From positions 62,001 to 126,000 of the forward strand of contig JAUIRK010000267.1 of the NCBI GenBank assembly GCA_030549495.1: DNA of 64,000 bases, read 5' to 3'. Both the position numbers and the translations under genes were made by a program. Every line of letters starts with the position of its first letter. Position 1 is the stretch's first letter. The notes below the pieces were generated by a model. That model was not told the DNA's origin, made no database searches, and was given only the letters and a program-made list of their open reading frames with translations. This DNA comes from Nectonema munidae. Lineage: Eukaryota; Nematomorpha; Nectonematoida; Nectonematidae. Positions 44,510 to 56,040 of this stretch are shown here, piece by piece.

Positions 44510-45110
44510 GTACGTTTTTCTATTTTTAACTGATTGAGTATAACGTCCAGCGACGGAATAGGTAACAGAAAGCATGCAAGGTGGAGATAAACGAAATCAT
44601 AAAACAGTGGATCTGAAAAAAGAAATTAATTGAAAGCAAAACAAAAAGGCATTATTAATAGTGAAATTTATAATAGTGGTACAAAACGCAAATGACTACA
44701 CCCAAGATGCCCTTATTTGAAAGTAAAAAGAAGAATTGAAAAGGAGAATTGTTGTTGGAAAGCGCTACACAACAACATCTTATTGTCTGTTGCGCAATCT
44801 CCACAACGAAAGCGCCAATCTCTCTGCACCAAGTCAAAGAGCATGATCAATTTCCCTTGAACACGCGCTTCACTGTTTTTGCATGCAGAGCCTCCATTTT
44901 TATCATATTTTTATCAATTGCACTTTAAGTGCTTTCCCCTTACTCCTACTCATCAGCACGCCTCATGCAGGAGATGTGAACTCACCTGTCTTTGTGCATC
45001 GCACCTACTACGCTGCCTGCAACAATACCTTGTACCCACACTAATTGATTCTTCTCCTTAAAAGAATGATGTTGTATCGGCAAATTACTTCCAATCTTGT
45101 TTATCATCCA
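44510..45110. promoter_or_regulatory. Higher-complexity island upstream of the zinc-finger gene
   Basis: Mixed-composition DNA with no repeat ends. It contains TGTTGCGCAAT (C/EBP-like), ACTCACCTGTC (E-box) and an ATGCAGAGCC/TTTTGCATGCA phrase. It lies about 3.3 kb upstream of the zinc-finger exon. It may be a cis-regulatory element or an unrecognised 5' exon. This is inference from composition and motifs only. Confidence 0.3.
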
Positions 45111-48100
45111 TCCATCATGGAAATTGTGAAATGAATTTCCTAAAGTACCACATTTCTACTTAGTTTTTAATGGAAGGGAGTGTTAGGAAATCCATTTACT
45201 TCATTAAGAACAATGAATTGTCTCAGCTGAAAACGATATGAATACATAAAAAAGACTTTTTCAGGTAGATACACACATACATACATATAATCAAGATATT
45301 GTGGAAAAAGCACTTAAGCGAAATGGCGAAAGCCAATAATAATTGCATCAATTCAAGATTACTTCTATAATATCAATCAAATATCTGTATGCATTTGTAA
45401 TGTGTCCTATCTCCAAGTGCTATATCAGCATCTCATTACAGGAGCCGATACCTGATTTGTCATCTAAGCATCTAATTGATACGATCTGATTTAGTGTGCC
45501 AGAGCTAAGTAATAATATGCTATCAAATGTATTAAATGGATGACGAATGTATGCGTGTGCAACTGATAAGCAGGATTTAAGAGATATGTTTTACAAAAAC
45601 CACTTTTCAAAGCAAAAGTATCATCAATCTTGGTTTTAATGGATTCGATTCATGTGAATGAAGTTGGATTTGTTTACTTCTTCCATCTGATCTAAGTGAT
45701 TATGATGATGATGATGATTAAGGGATTTGGACAATTATTTGCTTTTATTGAAGAAAACATTAGGAAAAATAGTATTCATGTATACAGACAAAAATACGAA
45801 CAATTTGCGGGATGTGAGAAAATCGAAACAAAAAATATACCGAAAGAATGACGAAAAAAATTTAATAGTTGGTCAATGAAATAGTTAGATAGTCAGTTAG
45901 TTAGACAGCTAATTAGATAGTTAGTTAAGTTAAAAGAGGCTTAGTTTTTTTTCAATTTTTTTCTGATTTTCTCTTTTTCAATCAGTATTCATATACATTT
46001 TATAATCTAAAAAGGGTAGACAAACAGAAATTGTGTAAGTGCTAGATTTTTATAGATAGGACTTATCACATGACAGATTTTGATTCATGAAAATTTAATA
46101 TTGATTACCCTTGCGTGATATTTTGATATAGAAATTTTCATTGGTAAAAAAAGTGTTGATATCTATCCCAAGTACAAAATAGAATATTTTTGAAAGGAAA
46201 AAATTCATATATCCACTTTTATATCCACTTCTATAAACATTTTAACATCTATATTAGAATATTTTTCTCTTATTCGTAGCTCAACAAGAATATTATAGAT
46301 GTTCACAAAAATTTTAAGGAAATAGGAATACATAAAAATTCGTAAACCTGCTTTGTTATAAATAAAAACACATTATAAAATTATAGAAAGAAAATATATA
46401 TTAAAAACATAATATATTGACTTCAAATCCCTTTATCCAATAAAGATAAAAATCATTTAACGGCCCAGATGAAACTATCTTGATCGCCACATTTGGCTCG
46501 TGAGCCGTATATCGATACCCCTGGGAATAGCTATTAAGATTGTAAATACTTTAAGCAGAGATTCTAAATCGTTTTGAGCATGCGTACCCCATAATAGAAT
46601 CCCCTGAACACTTATACGCGCACACCATAATGCTCACAACATTAAATGGGATACAGAGAGGTAAATTTTGATCTCTTTTAATGCTCAACGATACTTTGCT
46701 AATATTTAAAGTAAACATTTTAGAATAATTTAGAAACGATTTATTGAGATTACTATTAATACTGATATTATAGTAATCCTAAAATATAGTAATAAAATAA
46801 TTTGATCAAAAAATTGTTGGAAATATGATGAGGGTAAGAACAGAAAAATTTCCGGTTGAATCATGCTGTTGAAATTATGAACAAAGTTTTTACATAGATA
46901 AACGGAGAAAGATACAACCGCTAATCATTTTTATATTATTATTAGTTTGAAAATCATAATTTTAATCAGTAAATTTTATTACACCTGAGAACATTCAACA
47001 TTTAATACTAAAATTGTTGAATAAATTCAATATAACACAAAATAAGCTGATAGACAGATATACAAACTATGACAAATTCTTTTCTCCACTTCAATCATTG
47101 TGAGTGAGAGCCAAGTGACAGACAGATCATGCTACCTAGCGTTTCTTCTCCGGTTTCCTGAGATCCCGATTTCGCAAGATCCCGGGTTCCCTGGATACCG
47201 CATTTATTTTTGCTCCAGGAAATATATCTACTTCCAGGGATTTATCAATTTTTAATTTAATTTTAAAAAGTAAATTTATTTTTGAATAGATATATGCATA
47301 TTTGTTTTTTTAATCGTTAAAGCTACACTCATCTAAGAATGGGTTTCTGCATTTTTAGAACTTTCTTTCTACATACTCACATCATCTATAAGACATCTTA
47401 AATGTATACAAATATTTTTGTTTGTTAGTTATTTAGCTTATATTTTCTATATAAACGCTTATTGGCCTTCAGTTGTGTCAATCAACGTCACCTATGCTTC
47501 ACTCGAAAGTAGGCCTTTTGTGGACGTATGCATTTTCATTTAGATCTCAAATGCCAAAAATACTTGAACACTAGAAAAAACCTATGCCAAAAGCTAAATG
47601 TTACGCTTTTACATAATATTTTCCATTTCTTCTTTCATACATTTGAGGCATCTTAGAATTTTATTGAGAGGTGAGACAGGTTTGCCAACTCTCAAAAATA
47701 AAAGAAGCTAGTTTTAAACAAAATGTCGTTAAAAAGGAGCTAAAAGTATTGATATTTATATAAAGCTAAAAGTACAGGGAGGTGTTTTCATCGAGACGGC
47801 ATCGAACTATGATAAGAAAGGAAGCTTGATGCTGTATCGAAGCAATCTACCTGAAAAAGTCACATTAAGTCATCGAAACCGAGTATCTAACTAACCTCAC
47901 TGCCGCCTCCATTACATTATTTAAGATTAGGAATCTTCAAAAATGTCACTAAAAGATTTAAGTTATAAATTAAAATTTTTATATACTGTTGCACTGCAAA
48001 TTTTTGAGAATTTCTAACAACTTTTACTGCTATTTTTCAAACCGCACAGAATAATCAATATAGAGTGTTTTCATTACAAGTTGCAATTCCACCGTTTGTG

Positions 48101-48370
48101 TCTAATCATGAGCAAAGAAGACTTGATCCTGAATCGAAATCAAGCATATAACCACCATTACTCAGGTCTCATAAACGCCGAAAATTAATCTAAAATCAAA
48201 CTAATCTTTTTCAAAATTATAAAAACTAAAATTAATTCTTATATAAAAAAAACAAAAAAATGGCTAAAAAATCTGGGACAAAAAGCAAAATAGAGTCACT
48301 AAAATAAAATAAAAATCGCCAAATTTAGCAACTTTTTTCTCTAAATTGGCAACATTCGTAGGAATCTACT
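45111..48370. other. Spacer or large intron before the zinc-finger exon
   Basis: It ends in the acceptor of the zinc-finger exon, so at least its right part is probably intronic. It holds an ATG-repeat at 45700-45717, a TTAG-type repeat at 45875-45925, a solo transposon-like end (GTATCGATACCCCTG) near 46510 and a GC-richer scrap at 47145-47215. No upstream coding exon could be identified. Confidence 0.4.
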
Positions 48371-48399
48371 GGCATGTATTTTCTTTTATATTTATGCAG

Positions 48400-49504
48400 A
48401 CCAAAGATGTCTCATGTTTGTGCAGAGTGTGGGAAAGCTTTCAACACGTCCAGTGGATTGAAACAACACTGCAACATCCACAAATCCTTTAGACCCTTCA
48501 AGTGCCCATTTTGCTTCAAAGCGTACACCCAATTCTCAAATTTGTGCCGCCACAAAAGACTTCACAAGGAAGCGAGTAAGAGCGCCAAAAAAAGAACGAA
48601 ACTCCTTGAAAAGAGAACCAAATCGTTCCAATCAACCTCATCCGCAGATAAAGGCTCCGTTTCCTTGCAACGGGTTAAGAATGAAGCGTCCTTGGATTTA
48701 AAGGGGGATGGGGAAAACTGGTTCAAGCAGGTCAACTCCTACTCCAACATCATTTTCAATCCTTACTTCTACATCGAATTATGCAACCAAAGCATCTTCG
48801 CCAACATCAACCTAAACATGGGAAGTAGCGAAAACTCTGATTTCAATCAAACTTTAAAATATCTGACTCTGACTACAAACAACAAAGGCGGTGGTGATGC
48901 TCTTGATATGAGCGATTCCATTTATTACACGTTACTAAATTTTTATCAAGACTTGTACTCCAAAAATGACACTTTCTGCGAGAACACATTTTCCGCTGGC
49001 GAAACTTCAAGCAGCTATGCGCCGTATGAAGACGAGAGTGCTCCTTGTGTCGGCAATATATGTGAAAATGATAGCGATACAAGTGAATCCAACTGTGAAT
49101 ACACAAGAGAAAGTGGCTTGGATTGTTGTTTTTGCGGAAAAAACTTTCCGCGACTCGCCAATCTCACGAGACATATGCGAACGCATACGGGCGAACAACC
49201 CTATTCCTGCACTTTTTGTAGCCGGCGTTTCAGCATCTCCTCCAATCTTCAAAGGCACATAAGGAACATTCACAATGGCGAAAGACCTTTTCACTGTTTC
49301 TATTGCGGCCGCTCTTTCGGCCAATTCACAAATTTAGAACGTCACATCAAAAAGCATGAAAACTTTAACAACTTCATCACCGACAAAAATCTCAACGATT
49401 TTAAGCAGGAAAAAAACGAGATTAGGTTTGGGGACGGCGCGCCTGTACAGCCATTTTGCAAGAAATCCTTCACAATCTCATACTTACTAAATGTAAAGAA
49501 TTGA
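48400..49504 (+). CDS. ham: Hamlet/PRDM3/PRDM16-type C2H2 zinc-finger transcription factor (partial, large exon)
   Basis: Nuclear DNA-binding regulator of the EVI1/MECOM-hamlet family; in flies ham sets neuronal identity. Exon starts after the acceptor TTTATGCAG at 48399; the upstream Met at 48374 lies in the intron. Counting residues from that Met, fingers 1-2 are at 16-36 and 44-64: [15 protein letters not shown], then [16 protein letters not shown], the N-terminal MECOM signature. Fingers 3-5 are at 251-271, 279-300 and 308-328: [52 protein letters not shown]. These match the C-terminal three-finger block of MECOM/ham almost word for word. The spacer between the blocks is only about 186 residues, shorter than in MECOM, and I see no PLDLS-type CtBP motif. 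The PR domain and any earlier fingers would be in upstream exons that I could not find. The 48-residue tail ends with [11 protein letters not shown]. Stop at 49502-49504. Confidence 0.85.
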
Positions 49505-49760
49505 AGAGAGAAGATGCACCAACTGTTCACAATATTTTTTATGAATCAAACTCAAGTACAAATTTTATTTATATGGCATGAAATGCTTTGCCACAGTGGT
49601 GTTCAACGCGAATTTGACTGTTATACTTTAAATTATTTACTTCGCAAAGTTCTTAAGCCAAATACATGCACATATTTCATTCTGATTTATTTTACAAGTT
49701 ATAGCTTGTCCACTTTTATTTCGATTACCCTATGTGTCTTATTTAATCTAATTTTATTTG

Positions 49761-49766
49761 AATAAA
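49761..49766 (+). terminator. Candidate polyadenylation signal of the zinc-finger gene
   Basis: AATAAA 257 nt after the stop codon, followed by T-rich sequence. Confidence 0.5.
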
Positions 49767-49769
49767 TTT

Positions 49770-50990
49770 ATTTTAGTATTTCTTGTCACAAAATGGTTTC
49801 CTTTTGATTGAAATATAAAACCTTTTTGTGGATTTAGGACAAATAAGATAATCACTCCCCAAAAACAATTACCCTCAGTCAGAATATATGGCATGGAAAC
49901 AAGCAAACAGAGTTTACATCATAAAAAGTTATGATGTAAACCGTTCTTGTAAAGTTGCTTTTGCTTGAAACAGATAATGTTTTACCAGAACAAGCTTTCA
50001 AGAAAGTAAAGATGGTTAATTGTGCACCTAGTTTTGGTAAGGAAACTTTTAAGAAAGAATAATTGGATGGTTTAAGGAAAAGTTCTTCAATTGTTGAAAA
50101 TTGTCAAAATAAAAATTTTTTGAATTCTTAAGCAAAATTTCAAATTTATTTTTATAATCTTCGAAAAATGTTATAGCTTTGACATTGTCAAAAAATTTTT
50201 AGTGATAATTTTTACGAAAATAAATTCTTACATTTTTATTAGTGCTTTCTTCTAATTTTCTTTCCTTTTCAAGAAATAAGGAAACAAGAATTCACCATAT
50301 CGAATCATTTAGACCCAATATTTTTAGAATCAGAATGAGAATGCTTGAATGTGTATGGATAAACTTATTTAAAAATATTGAAAAAAATGTTTGGCGTTAA
50401 GTTACCTGTGAAAGCTAATTTAATGACAGGTTAAATATTTTGATTAAATTAATCACCAAACTTGGTTTATTAAATAAACTAAGATAATGTTAAGTCAAAA
50501 AATGTGGAACTATAATATATTTTGAAGTTTATATATTTGGCATTGATTGAAATGTTGGATTGATTTTCATGAAAAATAAATGACACCATCAGATTCGCAA
50601 TCAATATTTAGTGGGTTCAACGCAAGAATTTTGTAAAAATATTTAATATTATAGGAAAAGAGGAGAGGGGGCAAAAGCCAGCACCCCGTTACTGAGGAAA
50701 TACTAATGGGATTAACACCAGAAAGAAGAAAGTCTAATACTATTAGCCATAAATGAAAGCCTATCGATTAATTCTACCATATGGTGTGTGGTACTATAAT
50801 TACACATCTGAGAAAGTGAAACAAAATTTCCAACCATAAACTCTATGAACACTTTTGGAGAGAAAACTATTGATTTAGTAAATTTAAAAATTATTAAAAA
50901 TTTAACTTACAAGAGTGCTTCCGATAAAAAACAGTGATAAGACATTGTATCGGCTATGACCGAATTTCATTGATCGTCCATTTGTGAGCG
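49770..50990. other. Spacer after the zinc-finger gene
   Basis: AT-rich, with no gene or element recognised. A mixed patch is at 50660-50720. Confidence 0.4.
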
Positions 50991-50994
50991 TTTT

Positions 50995-51240
50995 ATATCG
51001 GCTTTGGAAGCACCGCTTAAAAAGTTGTCAAGCCCACTCAATTGAAATTTCTACATTTTACTTGCATATTTCTGACATGAGAAAATTTGATGCAATTTTC
51101 AGGCCACTTGAACGAAAATTGAAATACACATTAGCATAGATTACAACTTTTTTTTATACGAAAACCGGGTTTGCGTTCTACAATCTACATCCGCGGTGAC
51201 CCTTAACTCAGTATTTTTCCACTCAAGCAAAGCTTTTGTT
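50995..51240. repeat. Dispersed repeat R1, copy 2
   Basis: Counterpart of 38812-39030: CGGCTTTGGAAGCACCG, CTTGAACGAAAATTGAAATA, then CCCTTAACTCAGTAT. Confidence 0.5.
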
Positions 51241-51309
51241 TTTCCTATTATTTTGTGTATGCGTGTATCATGTATATAGGAAAACGATTATAGGAATTTC
51301 AAAATACAT

Positions 51310-52260
51310 TTGATATGATGAATATATTTATCTAATTAGTAATATATTGTATGATGAATTTATTTGAAAGTAATATGTTGTATGAGGAATGAATCTGACG
51401 AGTATATTTAATAATAGTACGTCAACCCACCGTATTCACGGGGGTTAGGTTCCAAGACTAACCGCGAATAACCTTTCTGAAAGTAACTTATAGCTAATTA
51501 TTTTGATTCTGTGTAGAAATTCGATATGTTTAATTTAAACATTTTAGCATCTTTTAACCCATTTTACAACTTTATTTAGATATTATATACTTAAACTTGT
51601 CCATACGATATTATTAAGTTCTTCTGTTTTATATAACTTAAGTTTTCTAAAAATTACTTACAGAGTTGCCAATAATTGTACAGAAATGAAATAAAAGTTA
51701 AACTCATAACAAAAAAATTAAAACTCTGATTACTTGATTTTCTCATATAAGAACATTTTCTTAACACTTAATTTAAAAACATGTGTAGCTAAGATAATAA
51801 AATGAAGTAATTTCATAAATTTTATTTATGCAAATAAAGTATATACTAAATAAAAATAACAAAGATAAAGAAAACTTTAAAATAAGATTTGATGAAAATA
51901 GAGGATTAGTTATATCTTCTCTGATGCTCCATTTTCCTTTTTATCATCTTCAAAGAATTGAATCATTAGTCTTTTTTACAGGGTGTAAAAACATAATGAT
52001 AGGAAGTTGAGATTGATGTTTTTAGGTTGTAAAATAGAAAAAAAATTGTAAATTTGGCCAATTGGTAAATTTTTCGCAAGTGGTTATATCCCTGCAAAAA
52101 AGCGCAAATGCTGAATCGCAAATAAGCGGGGTTGACTGTAATATATTGTATATGATGATTGATGATAACTACATCATGTATGATGATTAACGATAATATT
52201 GCATCAGGTATGATGAGTTTATTTGAAAGTAATATGTTGTATGATGTGAATGATAAAACT
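51310..52260. repeat. TGATGAATT-type degenerate tandem repeat, split by a MITE
   Basis: Units such as TATTTGAAAGTAATATGTTG followed by TATGATGA occur at 51359-51390 and again at 52208-52242, with shorter units (TAATATATTGTATGATGA) at 51340 and 52138. The pogo-type MITE at 51420-52139 lies between the two blocks, so one original repeat array was split. Confidence 0.55.
51420..52139. mobile_element. Pogo/Tigger-type MITE
   Basis: The left end GTCAACCCACCGTATTCACG and the inverted right end CAGTCAACCCCGCTTATTTG are terminal repeats, both next to a TA. The first bases of the left end are worn. The interior is AT-rich without a transposase. The ends resemble those of human Tigger elements (CAGT.RAACCCCGCTT). 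Confidence 0.65.
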
Positions 52261-53290
52261 TGTCTTAGAGAAAAATGATGTATATTCCATGTATATTGAA
52301 TATTCAAGGTTATTTCGAGGAGACAGCAATGAAATTTTTAACCGATATATGAGTACTAATAAATTTAAAATTGAGTTATAAGCAAAATGAACAAAATTTA
52401 TTTCTGTAAAACACAAAAAGATCACTAATGACTAATTGTGAATCGATTTTTACTGTCTTTGTGAAGTTTTTAGGTCAAAGTCAAAAAAAATTTAGTCAAA
52501 TAAAAAGTAAAAAAAACATTTAAATAAAAAAGTTCGCTTTAAAAAACATTATAATTTTTTTCAAACAAATTAATTTTATTAGAAATTTTTATTCAAAAAA
52601 GACACAAACACAATTTTTTTAATTACAAAACTTTAAACAAGTTCGACGTTTGTTGAAAGACTATTTTCGAGGCTGCATAAACTTTTATGGAAATATATTA
52701 TAAAAAAAAATATAAAGCTGGTGTATTATATAACATAAACTAAGCACTCATAGGTAAAAAAGTTTTTGTCTAATAAAAAAAATTACAACGCGATATGACA
52801 ATTTTAGCATGCGGGCATATTAAAAAAATGAAGAAATTTAAGGATTTATTGAACGATGCAATTTTGCTTTAAGTATTTTGTATGCATATCTGATAACAAT
52901 TTTTTAACTTCTGTACTATAATTCTTTTTATACATATTTTTTGGTTAAGTCAATACTTAAATAAAATTGGCAAAAGATAATAACATCATTTTTATGCTTT
53001 TGATCTTTTGCCAAAATAACTGAGACAAAAATTTCTTCGAATAAGTCAAATTTTTTAATTATGAAGTCAAACAAAATTTGATTTCTACATCAAAAATAGA
53101 TTAGTGTGGTTGGTTATAAGAGAATACAATTTTTTTAGCACAATATGATGAGGAGACAAAATATTTGGCGCATCCTCTATAAAAAAAAAGGTTTGACACA
53201 GATTGCTCTAGGTGTTTATGAAGCATAGTAATCCTGAAGAAAGTAACTCAATATTTTTGTTGTCAAAGTTTTTATTCTCCAACTCTTTCT
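52261..53290. other. AT-rich spacer
   Basis: No gene, RNA or element recognised. Confidence 0.4.
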
Positions 53291-53660
53291 AACTCAATCT
53301 CTTAGAGGAATGTGTGAAAAATTGTTTCTAACTCATCCCACTTTTGATACAACTAAACTTTTGGCAATCATCCCTTCAGAGAAAAGACAAAAATTAAAAA
53401 TCGAAGACAAAAACTTTATTGAAATCTTCACATCGGCAAGGTATGTATGAGATTTGGAGAGTGTGAAATGAGATTGTGAATTGTGTAAAAGGCAATGAAT
53501 GGCATTGTTCAAGATGGATAAGCAGGGCATGATCTGCGAATGCAGTCAAGGCGGGAGCAATAAAATTTCGTCATCATTTCTTGGAGAAGATGATTTCTTT
53601 TGGAACTAAGGCATTCTTCTCCACTTCTCTATTCCTTGTGAAGTAATCAACCTGGATACA
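53290..53660. promoter_or_regulatory. Higher-complexity island
   Basis: Mixed-composition sequence without inverted-repeat ends and without a recognisable protein on either strand (the minus-strand open frame 53333-53530 has no domain). Possibly host non-coding or regulatory DNA. Weak. Confidence 0.25.
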
Positions 53661-54080
53661 AAAAAGTGAGATATAATATTTTGAAATAAAACAGCAATAA
53701 AACACTACTGCTAGAAGAACCAATCTTTATCACAGTGTTGTAGTCTTTTAAGAATTCGAGGACCACAATTATGAAGACTAATCGACGTCTGCTTTTTTTA
53801 AACGAATTTTAGATAACTGATATTTATGGTAACCGGTTAACGACCAGAATAATCAGACGATATCTAAGGGAAAGCAGACGATTTGTATTAAAAAGCATTT
53901 ATAAACGCAGACGATCTCATTTTTATAAAGTCGGTTATGGCTGTTAACTGATTAATTCTGACTAAGACTCTTTTATCTACATTTTGAAGATGAAAAGTGC
54001 GATGAAGTATATAAAAAAAATGATGTATGGATGAATCGATTAGAATTGAATTTATTTCGCATAAATAAAATAGAATAGAC

Positions 54081-54508
54081 CAGTGGTTCCCAACCTTTTT
54101 TTATCCCGTTCCCCCTTTTTCAGTCACTTTTTTACCTGTCGACCCCTACAACTGAATAGTTTGAGCCAACAAAATTAATCAAAGATTTTTATGCAAAAAA
54201 TGATTCTAGTCATCTGATTAAATCGTATGCTTATTCATATGAAATCAGAGAAATCGTAAAGCCTGACATAAAATGTGAATAAAATTTTTTTCAATTAAAA
54301 TATAAATTTTTCAAAAATATTGTAACTAATAAAAAGCATATATAAACATTCAAAATATAAAACTTTAGAAAATGGAAGAAAATATTTATTTAAAAAAGCT
54401 CTAAATATATATATTTATATTGATTTGGAAAATAGAAGTATATTAAAGGAGATTCAGCATAAGTAGTTTGAAGTAGAATTTCCATGGACCCCCTGTTTGG
54501 AACCACTG
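54081..54508. mobile_element. hAT MITE with perfect target duplication
   Basis: The left end CAGTGGTTCCCAACC and the right end, inverted as CAGTGGTTCCAAACAGGGGG, are flanked by a perfect 8-bp duplication, GAATAGAC (54073-54080 and 54509-54516). 428 bp, AT-rich interior, no transposase. The perfect duplication suggests a rather young insertion. The terminal motif is shared with the solo end at 877. Confidence 0.9.
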
Positions 54509-54578
54509 GAATAGACTAACAAATGAAAAATATAAACGGTGGTAACAAGGAAATGTAATTTGCGAGCAAAATCAAAAG

Positions 54579-54945
54579 GCCATCGTTTTAAAATTTTAAT
54601 TTGTCTTTTTTAAGTTTTGTCTTTTTTCGGATCTAAATAGTCTTTTTCAATTCTAATTTATCTTTTAACCTTTTGAAGAACAAAATTTTGAAGACGATTC
54701 GTCTGCTTTCTTTTTCAATGGAATTTTATATATTCAAAGCAGACGATTTTCATTTCTTGGGACACTGGTGTCCCACTGGTCCTCAAAGGGTTAAATTGTC
54801 TTTTTTCAATTTTATTTTGTATTTTAGAAAGAGCGTTTAGAATTTAAAAAAACAATTCACAATTTAAAAAAAGACAAATTATAATTGAAAAAAGACAAAT
54901 TATAATTGGAAAAAACAGATTTAGAAATAAAGATGGTATATATAT
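54579..54945. repeat. Palindromic A-rich repeat element, copy 3, hit by a TTAA MITE
   Basis: Left half with TAATTTGTCTTTTTTAAG units, central TTTTAGAAAGAGCGTTTAGAA, and right half with AAAAAAGACAAATTATAATT units, ending AAGATGGTATATA. Same design and ends as the copies at 33771 and 34321. A 122-bp TTAA-flanked element interrupts the left half. Confidence 0.65.
54669..54790. mobile_element. TTAA-flanked MITE inserted in the palindromic repeat
   Basis: TTAA at 54665-54668 and 54791-54794 flank ends CCTTTTGAAGAAC and, inverted, CCCTTTGAGGACCAGTGGG. GACACTGGTGTCCC near the right end is a near-palindrome. GCAGACGATTT and GACGATTCGTCTGC phrases also occur in non-repeat DNA at 53780-53940. Confidence 0.7.
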
Positions 54946-55890
54946 CAAAATATAATCCGTATCCAGACATAGGAGCAATAGTTTTAATGTTTTCGGCTCT
55001 ACTCTTGCAAATGAGGACCAATATTTAATACAACAAAATATTTATTATATGTCTTTCATTATCGACTGTTTTATCATGCACTACAAACGTTAGATTAAGT
55101 TAGTTTGGAAAAGGGTATCTAGTATCAGGGGAGCACATCCTCAAAATTATTGGGGACGAAATTTTTTTGTTGCAATTTTGAAAATTAGTGGTCTGGAAAT
55201 ACCACGGGAGACCAAATATTCAAGCAATCCTTTAAAATAGAGTGTATTCAGCGCATTCCTAAATTTATAAAACTACTTTATATTTTTTTTTACAAATTTG
55301 GTGAATTTAAATACTATACTTCCAGCGAAAATATTTTAATTAAATTTGCAGAATATACACTAGTTTAAAAAAATCCAAAATTGTTGGGGGTGGGGTGGAA
55401 TAGGCTTTTCATTTGAAAATCAAGTAGTCTACCAGGCACATTACAGGAATTGATGCCATGATATTTGATTCATAGAGAAAACAAATAACTGAAAGTTGGA
55501 TAGTTTTATATGAGTGAATGTAGTCTGAAGACAAAGAGTCTACTAAACACCCTGCGATGTTTATATGAAAAAATGGGATTGATTCAGGAGCAAGGGTATA
55601 AAATGAAGTTATAATTGTGCAAACAATAATAAAACATAAGATTGCATTATTTCATTTTTCTCAGCATCATTCAAAAATAGTTTAAAAGCTAAATTGATTC
55701 AAGCTACAAAAATCTACAAAAAGTAAAATAACTTTTTACATTTTGCAATGATTTGCCTTTTATAATAACTTTTAAGGAAAAAAAAGTCTATCAGAAAAAG
55801 TTATAGAGCTTCAAAAAAAACTAAAAAATTTTAAAGCATAACTTAAGTTTTTTGAAAACTAATTTGACGTATCCCCTACAGCATACTCTA
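54946..55890. other. AT-rich spacer
   Basis: No gene recognised. Confidence 0.4.
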
Positions 55891-55892
55891 TG

Positions 55893-56040
55893 GGTCGCAT
55901 GGCAGGGTGGTTGAGATGATGGACATAGCACGGAAGCCTCTGGATTCGATTCCTCATCGATACGAATTTGTTCATAGTTTGACATAAGCGGTACATCAGT
56001 GCCTGGTCAATGAAAATACATCCGCTGCACCTTACCTTTT
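55893..56040 (+). mobile_element. tRNA-derived SINE candidate
   Basis: TGGCAGGGTGGTTGAG at about 55900 fits a pol III A box (TRGCNNAGY-GG), and GGATTCGATTCCTC at 55942-55955 fits the B box (GGTTCGANNCC), 30-odd nt apart as in tRNA-derived SINEs. It is flanked by a body of about 80 nt. No anticodon arm or acceptor stem pairs well, so it is not a functional tRNA. Confidence 0.5.

Noticed and set aside
48873-49530. Open frames overlapping the zinc-finger exon on other frames or the minus strand
   Set aside because: Shadows of the real coding frame, without domains.
55893-55970. Functional tRNA gene
   Set aside because: A and B boxes are present, but no acceptor stem or anticodon arm pairs, so I treat it as a SINE head.
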